Shown here: positions 1-5,726 of the stretch, piece by piece | Numbering within the stretch: the first letter of the stretch is position 1 | Layout of the letters: each line of letters opens with the position of its first letter | From: G039029935 sp039029935 | GTDB taxonomy: Bacteria > Chloroflexota > Anaerolineae > Caldilineales > Caldilineaceae | Direction: 5' to 3' | Length of the DNA stretch: 10,546 nucleotides | NCBI GenBank assembly: GCA_039029935.1 | Contig: JBCCFC010000371.1 | Location: 1-10,546, forward strand | The notes under the pieces: generated by a model | The model's database searches: none | Told to the model about the DNA's origin: nothing | What the model saw: only the letters and a program-made list of their open reading frames with translations | Position numbers and translations under genes: made by a program

Positions 1-57
1 AACCTGTGTTAAGATGATGATGATTGCGATTGCTGTTAATTTGATTGTGCTTGTCAT
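1..57 (-). CDS. N-terminal fragment of a secreted or membrane protein
   Basis: Only the first 19 codons of a leftward gene are in the window. They encode a short polar start with one lysine (MTSTIKL), followed by a hydrophobic run rich in Ile and Ala. This is what a signal peptide or first transmembrane helix looks like. A purine-rich ribosome binding site (GGTAGGAAAG on the minus strand) lies about 7 bases before the ATG, and a candidate promoter lies further upstream. The rest of the protein is outside the window, so no function can be named. The gene is divergent from the DUF3800 gene. Confidence 0.6.
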   Translation of the reverse strand, partial: MTSTIKLTAIAIIIILTQV

Positions 58-84
58 TTGAACTTTCCTACCTTTTTGAACTTT

Positions 85-108
85 CTGAAATCGTTTATCT
101 GATTTCAG
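85..108. promoter_or_regulatory. Perfect 8-bp inverted repeat, candidate operator
   Basis: CTGAAATC at 85-92 and GATTTCAG at 101-108 are exact reverse complements separated by 8 bases. The right arm overlaps the -10 box of the leftward promoter, where a dimeric repressor would block transcription. It could instead form a hairpin in the 5' leader. No U-tract follows on either strand, so it is not a terminator. Confidence 0.4.
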
Positions 109-128
109 TATAGCATGGGAATTGCTGT
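107..128 (-). promoter_or_regulatory. Candidate promoter for the leftward secreted-protein gene
   Basis: On the minus strand a TATACT -10 box lies at 107-112, with a weak TTTCAA-like -35 box about 16 bases upstream. Transcription would begin near position 100, leaving a leader of about 40 bases before the ATG at 57. The -10 is good and the -35 is poor. Confidence 0.4.
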
Positions 129-146
129 TTGAAACTGTCACGTAGC

Positions 147-175
147 TGTTCAAGTAAGGGGTGATCGATTATAAT
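147..175 (+). promoter_or_regulatory. Candidate promoter for the DUF3800 gene
   Basis: A perfect TATAAT -10 box lies at 170-175; a TGTTCA -35-like hexamer at 147-152 is 17 bases upstream and weak. Transcription would start near 182. That is downstream of the GTG at 161, so the GTG cannot be the start if this promoter is used, and the ATG at 239 is favoured. Confidence 0.45.
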
Positions 176-238
176 TTTCTCTATTTTCCATTGTGGGAAA
201 CAGACAAGGCACAATCATTCAAAACAGAAAGACAGTTG

Positions 239-919
239 ATGAACAGACCCAAACCATATAAATATTGGATATTTTGCGATGAATCGGGGAATTTATCGAA
301 CCCAAGCAATCGTTATTTAATTGGCGTCGCTGTTGGCACAAAGAACCCAGAGGCACTCAAAAAAGTCACCAATCGCATCTATGAACAAAATCGTCGCACA
401 CTTCAGCGGGGGAAACCATTACATGCGGCTGAGTTAAATACAAAGATCGTTATGCGTTTTCTAAAGCAAATCGCCAAGATGGAGGCTAATTTGGATTTGT
501 TTATCATGCTACTTGATAAACAGTGGATTTGGCATTACAAAAAACGCACGACGATCTATAATGAGTTGTTTGCTCATTTGATCCGGCAAACCATTGCAGC
601 ACAAGAGCCAGCGGCAATTTCTCCACTCATTGTCTTGGAAAAAAGAGACAACGTCAATCAGTATCGCAACGATTTATTGAGCAAATTAGAAGAGTCTGCG
701 GCACTAAAGGAAGAGCAAATACAAATTTGTGGCAAAGATGATAAGCAGTGGGGTCGCCAGTTGCAGGTGGCTGATGTTGTTGCATGGAGCATATACCAGA
801 AGTATGAAAATCAACATGAGCAATTTTTTGAACTACTCAAACATCAAATTAGGTTAGAAACTGTTTGGGGGATAGATGGAACAGGTATTATGCGACCTAT
901 ATCAGAGATGAACAATTAA
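239..919 (+). CDS. DUF3800 domain protein
   Basis: This 226-residue protein shows the hallmarks of DUF3800: the N-terminal acidic motif CDESG at residues 13-17, a central LHAAEL at 61-66, and a C-terminal LQVADVVAW at 175-183. The conserved acidic residues suggest a metal-dependent RNase H-like nuclease fold; activity is inferred, not shown. The family is common in mobile and defence-rich regions. I chose the ATG at 239 because a perfect -10 box (170-175) would put transcription downstream of the alternative GTG at 161, that GTG has its purine tract directly abutting it, and family members usually begin shortly before the DESG motif. The longer reading (161-919) would add 26 residues. The gene ends in a hairpin terminator shared with a convergent small RNA candidate. 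Confidence 0.85.
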   Translation: MNRPKPYKYWIFCDESGNLSNPSNRYLIGVAVGTKNPEALKKVTNRIYEQNRRTLQRGKPLHAAELNTKIVMRFLKQIAKMEANLDLFIMLLDKQWIWHYKKRTTIYNELFAHLIRQTIAAQEPAAISPLIVLEKRDNVNQYRNDLLSKLEESAALKEEQIQICGKDDKQWGRQLQVADVVAWSIYQKYENQHEQFFELLKHQIRLETVWGIDGTGIMRPISEMNN

Positions 920-960
920 AAAAGGTGAATATAGATGTTAATCGTCTACATTCACCTTTT
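918..960. terminator. Bidirectional intrinsic terminator
   Basis: The arms 924-937 and 943-956 form a 14-position stem with one A-C mismatch and one G-U wobble, closed by a five-base TTAAT loop. On the minus strand the stem is followed by six Ts (positions 923 to 918); on the plus strand by TTTTCT. The stem is flanked by A and T tracts that also pair. It would terminate the DUF3800 transcript going right and the candidate small RNA going left, with the better U-tract on minus. Confidence 0.85.
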
Positions 961-1093
961 CTAAATATGCTGGTTACACGACTGGCTCTTACAGGAATGT
1001 CAATCCATGCCAGCCCCTAAGCCATCACTGTGCCACACTAGCCCTTACTGACTATTGAAAGGGTTTCGAGGCTCATACCATTGCCTCACCAGC
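918..1093 (-). ncRNA. Candidate structured small RNA beside a DUF3800 gene
   Basis: No ORF occupies this stretch, yet it has a near-consensus promoter at one end and a strong terminator at the other, giving an RNA of about 176 nt. Read on the minus strand, TGCTGGT (1094-1088) pairs with ACCAGCA (974-968), closing the whole molecule. Inside are three hairpins: GAGGC/GCCTC (1087-1083 with 1072-1068, loop 10), CCCTT/AAGGG (1063-1059 with 1046-1042, loop 12) and GGCTGGC/GCCAGTC (1015-1009 with 986-980, one G-U, loop 22). The first hairpin abuts the closing stem and could stack on it. The terminator hairpin forms the 3' end. I recall that comparative-genomics RNA motifs named DUF3800-I and onward lie next to DUF3800 genes; this may be one or a new relative. 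It does not match tmRNA, RNase P, SRP RNA or 6S RNA as I know them. Function unknown. Confidence 0.65.
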
Positions 1094-1099
1094 AACTTG

Positions 1100-1127
1100 A
1101 TTGTAGCATGGATTTTTGACTTGTCAA
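1100..1127 (-). promoter_or_regulatory. Strong sigma70-type promoter for the small RNA
   Basis: On the minus strand TTGACA (1127-1122) is followed after 16 bases by TACAAT (1105-1100). The -35 is a perfect match and the -10 differs from consensus at one base. It lies just beyond the stop codon of the NACHT gene and points away from it, so it cannot serve that gene. Predicted transcription start is about 1092-1094, exactly where the closing stem of the RNA fold begins. Confidence 0.7.
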
Positions 1128-1146
1128 GCGTACTCAGTGACCAAAA

Positions 1147-3273
1147 CTATGAAGTATTGGCCCGTAGGTAATCAAGGGTGTCCTCTGGGTCAATGTGGCG
1201 GTCTGACTTTGCCATTATGCGCTCAATATCCTCCTTCGTCAACGCCGCAATATGCTCCAACACCATGCGATGGATAAATACATAGCCGCCACCGACTTTG
1301 CGTAGGAAGAGCCGTTCTGCTGCGTAGTCGAGGAAATGTGCGTAGTTCCAAGGAGTTAAGTTATGAGATCGAAGGAGTACCCTAAGTGTAAAATGCTGTA
1401 AACATGTTAACAATCCAATCACCAATCCCCCAGTGATTCCCCCTATTAGCCCGATAATCAACACAAAAGTAAAATTAAAGATTAGACCTCCCATAAATCC
1501 AAAAATCAGGCAAAAAATGAGCGCAACAACCAGCCCGTTTCTAAGTGATTTCCAAATACCTTGATTAGGTTTCGTTTTGACTTTGGCTTCAGCTATACGG
1601 CTTTTTAAAACCATTTCAAAGCTAAGGATGAGACTCAGTCCAGCTTTCCAAGGTAACTTATTAACATCTTGCCGAAATGATTCAATCTCTTGTTCAGATT
1701 TCAAATCATTGATCCCAAAAATTATCGTAGCGATTAGTCCTAAAAGCAGACCGTTACCTACAGCAAGTCTTAGCGCATCTCCCAACCAGATACCTTGCTC
1801 TTCAATCAACGTAAAACTTAGTATGAATAGACCAGTAATTAAACTTACACTTAATCCACCTATCAACCCATGTTTAATTGAAAAATTGAGTTCCTCATGT
1901 ACATTAATCTTTTCCCTGATCCCAGTAAGTAGCCCGGCGAGTAGTCCCCCAACCAGTGTAAAATTAAATGCCCCAACAGATAGCCAAGCAGTCAAAGCTA
2001 CATTTAGATCGAAAGCCAATAATACAGGGAGCATCAAATTTATCATAATTATCAGCCCGACAATCAATCCAACAGTTAGCCCGACAATCAGTTTATACAC
2101 ATTCACATGTGAGCGTTTGCATAGCCAATCCGGTTGCAGTCTCTCGATAAAAAAGATCGTCTGACCACGTCCCGCCATTTGACTCGCCATCCATTGTAAC
2201 CAATGCATTGTATCGTCTGGCGTATATCTGTGTTCAAGTCCACGATGCCAAAACATGCGCCGAATATAACGGTCAAAAAGTCGTTGCGTAGGGCTGCGGT
2301 CGGCGTTATTACTCAGGCCATCATCCCCTTGCAAAGCCAAAGTCATCACACTCAACATCAACGGCGTCCGGGCAAGGTCGCGCAGTTCACTGGCTTCATG
2401 CAATTCACTGTCACCGTCCAACATCTGCGCCAATGTCTCGCCCTGTGGCCCCAAGTCGGTAATGTAGCCATCAATCTGCGCTTGCGTCAGCGGACGGACG
2501 ACAACGGCTCCACTTAGTTGCAGTTTTCCCGTCAGCGATGCGTACTCGGCAGTCCGGCTACACACAACCATGCTCACCACATGCTCACGGCGATAGGCGT
2601 TGATAGCATCCACGCATTCATCACGGCGCGCTGGGTCCACCTCATCCAACCCATCAAGCAGTGGAATCAGTTCATCATTCTCAATCCAACCCGTTGACAC
2701 TTTCTTGGGCATCTGATAGCGTTGATTCAGTTCCTCGATTAGCCACTCGGCCAACGGTTGACCGGACTGCCATGAGGAGAGGTTAAAGACAACGGGTGTC
2801 GGGTGCGTCGGGTCCGCAGCCGCCCGTGCCAGCAGCGATTCGGTCAACATAAGCAACGTGGTCGTCTTCCCAGAGCCGGGTTCGCCCATGATGAGTAGCC
2901 GCTGCCCCATTTGGTTGTACACGTCAATGAGTTGCATCTGTTCATCAATCGACTGGTCTGGTTGATTGGGCTGTTGCAGAATCAAGTCCCAAGGGCGATT
3001 GTCCACCGCATCACCGTTTTCATCCAACTTCAGACGGATGCGCACCTCTTGGTAGAGCGAACTTTTGAGAACGCCATCAACCCAGAAGCGGTTGACGGCT
3101 TGACGTAGGATGGCGTGGTTGCGTTGATTTCTTGCATCTTGGCGGTCGATATATTGATGGATGTGGGTGATGTTTTGATTGATACGGTCACCTATGGCAA
3201 CAGTGCTTTTGTCAATATCACCCACTGATATTTGGTTATTTGGATTTGGTTGCTCTGGAATTTTGTCTGTCAT
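1147..3273 (-). CDS. NACHT-type STAND NTPase with C-terminal membrane domain
   Basis: This 708-residue protein is a signal-transduction ATPase of the NACHT/STAND class. Residues 14-35 form a short leader with ISVGDI and VAIGD motifs, of a kind seen before NACHT domains. The NTPase spans about 120-340: Walker A GEPGSGKT at 130-137, Walker B LLDGLDE at 205-211, and a sensor-like VVCSRTAEYA at 236-245. Residues about 395-630 hold five or more hydrophobic helices with glycine-zipper repeats, interrupted by charged loops at about 452-466 and 523-545. The tail (about 640-680, LRKVGGGYVFIHR) closes the fold. Bacterial NACHT proteins are often anti-phage sensors; here the membrane region may be the effector, but that is inference. 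GC falls from about 58% (2401-2460) to about 38% (1981-2100) where the membrane part is encoded. No clear ribosome binding site precedes the ATG. Confidence 0.85.
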   Translation of the reverse strand: MTDKIPEQPNPNNQISVGDIDKSTVAIGDRINQNITHIHQYIDRQDARNQRNHAILRQAVNRFWVDGVLKSSLYQEVRIRLKLDENGDAVDNRPWDLILQQPNQPDQSIDEQMQLIDVYNQMGQRLLIMGEPGSGKTTTLLMLTESLLARAAADPTHPTPVVFNLSSWQSGQPLAEWLIEELNQRYQMPKKVSTGWIENDELIPLLDGLDEVDPARRDECVDAINAYRREHVVSMVVCSRTAEYASLTGKLQLSGAVVVRPLTQAQIDGYITDLGPQGETLAQMLDGDSELHEASELRDLARTPLMLSVMTLALQGDDGLSNNADRSPTQRLFDRYIRRMFWHRGLEHRYTPDDTMHWLQWMASQMAGRGQTIFFIERLQPDWLCKRSHVNVYKLIVGLTVGLIVGLIIMINLMLPVLLAFDLNVALTAWLSVGAFNFTLVGGLLAGLLTGIREKINVHEELNFSIKHGLIGGLSVSLITGLFILSFTLIEEQGIWLGDALRLAVGNGLLLGLIATIIFGINDLKSEQEIESFRQDVNKLPWKAGLSLILSFEMVLKSRIAEAKVKTKPNQGIWKSLRNGLVVALIFCLIFGFMGGLIFNFTFVLIIGLIGGITGGLVIGLLTCLQHFTLRVLLRSHNLTPWNYAHFLDYAAERLFLRKVGGGYVFIHRMVLEHIAALTKEDIERIMAKSDRHIDPEDTLDYLRANTS

Positions 3274-3365
3274 GTGAAAATAGGATTGGTTTTGGGCAAT
3301 TTGCGATCAGTTTGTGTACGCTGTGCTAACACCGAAGTCGAAATATTATTGGCTATTACATAGTG

Positions 3366-3765
3366 TTAAGATTTGCTAGGATATGGAAGCAACTCTAACG
3401 ATGAAATAAAGCGATAATCTCGCTGATTTTTACTAATCAGTGGAGCGGATAAGGAGATGGCAGTCGCGGCAACTAAGGCATCCGGCGGCAACAAACCGTG
3501 ACTCAAAGTTATACCGTGTTAATAAGTCGATGGCAATGCTAGATATTTGCTCATTGAGCGGGATAAGTTGAAATCGTTTCAGGAAACGAATCAGCGACTG
3601 CAACTCACGTTTGTTGCCACTGCCAACAATCAACTCCATCCCTGTTGTGGCAGAGTAGGCAACAGTTGATTTTTCTTCAAGGCGTTCTATACAGTCGATT
3701 GCAATATCGACACCACGACTCATATCAATCAAAATATCGCTATCAACGACAACGATGTGACTCAT
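3366..3765 (-). pseudogene. vapC: VapC-like PIN-domain toxin, frameshifted
   Basis: As it stands the ORF stops at 3433 (110 residues). Its first 87 residues are a typical PIN ribonuclease: VVVDSDILID with Asp8 and Asp14, then TGMELIVGS with Glu44. After Phe87 the sequence turns into a Cys-rich tail unlike PIN proteins. Skipping one base, the G at 3504, changes the reading to SHGLLPPDALVAATAIS and on to a TAA at 3366, restoring the catalytic aspartate of PDALVAATA and a normal length of about 132 residues. The toxin is therefore broken by a single-base insertion, unless this is a sequencing error. PIN toxins cleave RNA, often initiator tRNA or rRNA. The ATG overlaps the antitoxin stop codon (ATGA), as in translationally coupled TA pairs. 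Confidence 0.8.
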
Positions 3766-4229
3766 GCTTTCCGCCCCCAGTGGCTCTGACGCATTTCACG
3801 CACCCAGGCGGTGCTATCGTTCATCTCTTCTCGGTCGCGCCACATCCCAATAAATGGTTCATCACGTAAATTCGGTTTTACATAATCTGGCTCTGGGGAT
3901 AGGACAGACGTGTAACCGTTTAATTGATGCACACTATTCTGTGTCATGGAGGATAGCGTATTCATTGTTAGATCGGATAAATCTTTTGATTGATCATCCA
4001 TCTCATCCAAAGCATCAGCGAATACAACAGTATCAGCATTTGGTTCAGACTCATGAATACGTGTACCTGCTGAGGTTTGTCTCTCTGTCGATGTGTTATT
4101 TGCTACCAGAAACGCTTGCAAGGTTTCCACTAATAAGGTTTCAGCAGGTTTTTCCAGCTGAGTTGCCATCGTTTCAAATTGGCTATAGATGGTTTGTGGA
4201 AGCTGAAAATTTACAAATGCGGTTGCCAT
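3762..4229 (-). CDS. vapB: VapB-like antitoxin with long linker
   Basis: This is the partner of the PIN toxin immediately downstream, with a 4-base ATGA overlap. The N-terminus (about residues 1-40, FVNFQLPQTIYSQF then a helix) looks like a ribbon-helix-helix DNA-binding region. The C-terminus (DEPFIGMWRDREEM, DSTAWVREMR) is the conserved toxin-neutralising tail of VapB proteins in this group. The middle (about 42-120) is polar, acidic and Ser/Thr/Asn-rich. At 155 residues it is nearly twice the usual 75-90. I chose the ATG at 4229 because GAGAGA lies about 5 bases before it; the in-frame ATGs at 4253 and 4271 lack a ribosome binding site and add a Lys-rich stretch unlike the family. TA operons are usually autoregulated by the antitoxin at their own promoter. 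Confidence 0.75.
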   Translation of the reverse strand: MATAFVNFQLPQTIYSQFETMATQLEKPAETLLVETLQAFLVANNTSTERQTSAGTRIHESEPNADTVVFADALDEMDDQSKDLSDLTMNTLSSMTQNSVHQLNGYTSVLSPEPDYVKPNLRDEPFIGMWRDREEMNDSTAWVREMRQSHWGRKA

Positions 4230-4295
4230 AATCTCTCTCTTTTTTTGCTCCATACTAAAAAATTGGGGCATGGTTCATTTCAATTCGATAGTATT

Positions 4296-4322
4296 AGTAT
4301 ACCACACAATGACCACTGGCAA
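4296..4322 (-). promoter_or_regulatory. Candidate vapBC promoter with small inverted repeat
   Basis: On minus, TTGCCA (4322-4317) precedes TATACT (4301-4296) by 15 bases. The -10 carries an upstream TG (TGGTATACT, extended -10), which would offset the short spacer. GTAT-TAGT-ATAC, a short inverted repeat at 4291-4302, overlaps the -10 and could be part of the antitoxin operator. The promoter abuts the response regulator stop codon, so vapBC appears to have its own start of transcription. Confidence 0.5.
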
Positions 4323-4324
4323 GT

Positions 4325-4978
4325 TTACCTAAAATCCACCAACCCCATCTGTACTGCCAACACTGCGGCCTGCGTTCGATCCGAGACTGCGAGCTTCCCC
4401 ATAATCTCGCTGACGTGATTACGCACTGTGCCTGTTGCTAAATGTAATTGTTCGCCGATTTCGCGGTTGTTCAACCCTTGAACGACCAATGCCAGTACGT
4501 CGAGTTCGCGTGGCGTTAACGCTTCAACGAGCTTTGTGGGCTGGGGCGTGGCGTGCTGGGCATGGGCCGCTTGCCGCAGCACTTTGCCTGCAATGGCCGG
4601 ATCGAGGAAAGTTTCCCCTGCAATTGTACCTTTGATGGCGGCAATCAACTGGGCTGGACGAGTGTCTTTGAGCAGATAGCCCGCTGCGCCCGCCCGTACT
4701 GCATCAAAGACCCACTCATCTGCGGCATAGGTTGTAAGGACCAAGACGGGGAGCGTTGGGTGTTTTTGTTTGAGGCGGCGAGTAGCCTGCACACCGTTCA
4801 TCACGGGCATTTGCAAATCCATCAGCACGAGGTCGGGTGACAAGGTTTCGACCAAGGCAAGTGCTTCCTCTCCATTGCCGCCCTCCCCCACCACGTCTAT
4901 ATCTGGATCGCTGCCCACAATTGCGGCGAGGCCAACGCGTACCATCGTTTGGTCATCTACGATCAATATTTGAATCAT
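4325..4978 (-). CDS. NarL/FixJ-family response regulator
   Basis: A 217-residue DNA-binding response regulator. The receiver domain (about 1-120) has the acidic pair Asp8-Asp9, the phospho-acceptor Asp54 in VLMDLQMP, Thr82/Thr83 and Lys104 in YLLKD. A linker of about 30 residues rich in Ala, His and Gln leads to a LuxR-type helix-turn-helix (about 153-210; LTPRELDVLALVVQGLNNREI and TVRNHVSEIMGKL). All catalytic and switch residues are present. Its natural partner is the HisKA_3 kinase encoded upstream on the same strand, now separated by another gene. The start lies inside the end of that intervening gene (26-base overlap) and has only a weak ribosome binding site, suggesting translational coupling. 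Target genes are unknown; the divergent lipoprotein-sulfatase operon is a plausible candidate. Confidence 0.93.
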   Translation of the reverse strand: MIQILIVDDQTMVRVGLAAIVGSDPDIDVVGEGGNGEEALALVETLSPDLVLMDLQMPVMNGVQATRRLKQKHPTLPVLVLTTYAADEWVFDAVRAGAAGYLLKDTRPAQLIAAIKGTIAGETFLDPAIAGKVLRQAAHAQHATPQPTKLVEALTPRELDVLALVVQGLNNREIGEQLHLATGTVRNHVSEIMGKLAVSDRTQAAVLAVQMGLVDFR

Positions 4979-5645
4979 CTGAAATCCGCTCGTTAATCAT
5001 CAACTTCTGGGCCTTAAGCAACCGCAGAATCTCTTTCAAATCGCCCTCTTTGGTTGATACATAGGCATCGCTCATACAATAGCTTCTGTCCTGCAAAACC
5101 ACAAAGTACCAATTGCTCCCAATGACATAGGCTCCATACATTGGCTTGCCATCATCATTCAATGCTTGGGCCGCTAGCATCGTTGCCAAAAGCTGACCAC
5201 TATTGCTTCTGGTCCCTCCTCCTTCCTGTTTATACTCATGGATAAACAAGAAAGGTTTTTTCGGCGTACCCAAACCACGGGCAACCATCCAATCCACTTT
5301 ACCAGATAGTTCAATGTCGTTATGGTTTCTAACGCTTTTGACTTTTGCCTCTAGGATACGTTCCGAGAATGTAGATATCAATCGCTCGGCATCGTTAAAA
5401 CGGGCTAACTTAACAACATGTCCAATGAATTGCTCGCGTAATTCCCATTCATTCCATTCTTCAATGAAAATTTTAGCCTCTTCTATTAAAAAATTCAAAG
5501 ACATTTGTTCATATTCGCTCAGTTCAATAGGCTCTTCATCGGGTCTGGCAAGCCATGCATCTAACGCCTGGCACTTTTTTTCTCGTCGTAAATCAAATTC
5601 CTCTTGTAAATCACCTTTGTTCCATTGGTTAAAGGTCTTTTTCAT
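4953..5645 (-). CDS. PD-(D/E)XK nuclease-like protein of unknown function
   Basis: A 230-residue soluble protein whose N-terminal half is acidic and helical (Trp/Glu-rich, about 1-100). The second half has the spacing of a PD-(D/E)XK nuclease core: Asp118 in GKVDWMVARG, then Glu137-X-Lys139 in FIHEYKQE, followed by a helix with Gln151 (SGQLLATMLAAQ) and a strand YGAYVIGSNWYFVVLQ. The fold assignment is inference from these residues; substrate is unknown and it could be a non-catalytic relative. A perfect AGGAGG lies 6 bases before the ATG and it has its own promoter. It lies between the kinase and regulator genes, and its last nine codons overlap the regulator start, as though the C-terminus were built from regulator upstream sequence. 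Genes of this type are common in accessory regions. Confidence 0.65.
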   Translation of the reverse strand: MKKTFNQWNKGDLQEEFDLRREKKCQALDAWLARPDEEPIELSEYEQMSLNFLIEEAKIFIEEWNEWELREQFIGHVVKLARFNDAERLISTFSERILEAKVKSVRNHNDIELSGKVDWMVARGLGTPKKPFLFIHEYKQEGGGTRSNSGQLLATMLAAQALNDDGKPMYGAYVIGSNWYFVVLQDRSYCMSDAYVSTKEGDLKEILRLLKAQKLMINERISDDSNIDRR

Positions 5646-5691
5646 CGTCTACCTCCTATCAAAAAGACATCACGACACAACAGTTTTGTAT

Positions 5692-5721
5692 ATCATACCC
5701 TGTAGGAATCAGAATTAACAA
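5692..5721 (-). promoter_or_regulatory. Candidate promoter of the nuclease-like gene
   Basis: On minus, TTGTTA (5721-5716) is followed after 18 bases by TATGAT (5697-5692). It lies just past the kinase stop codon and about 45 bases before the AGGAGG of the nuclease-like gene. The regulator gene could therefore be expressed from here, independently of the kinase. Confidence 0.5.
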
Positions 5722-5726
5722 GCTGG

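Noticed and set aside
161..238. GTG start for the DUF3800 protein at 161
   Set aside because: A perfect TATAAT at 170-175 lies downstream of it, and its purine tract directly touches the GTG with no spacing.
976..1020. Resemblance of the small RNA (GGGGCTGGCATGGATT on minus) to a tmRNA 5' end
   Set aside because: The following bases do not match the conserved tmRNA GGATTCGAC context, no tag ORF is present, and no tRNA-like 3' end with a CCA or T-loop follows.
918..1093. 6S RNA on grounds of length (about 176 nt) and end pairing
   Set aside because: The fold has several separate hairpins branching from a junction, not one long rod with a central open bubble.
1577..2517. Plus-strand ORFs opposite the NACHT gene
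   Set aside because: They are antisense shadows of the NACHT coding sequence with Ser/Pro-rich, featureless translations and no ribosome binding site.
3498..3510. Programmed frameshift in the PIN toxin, suggested by the local CTTTGA string
   Set aside because: That string is not in the reading frame used, no stop codon or rare codon pauses the ribosome there, and no stimulatory structure is evident; a mutation is simpler.
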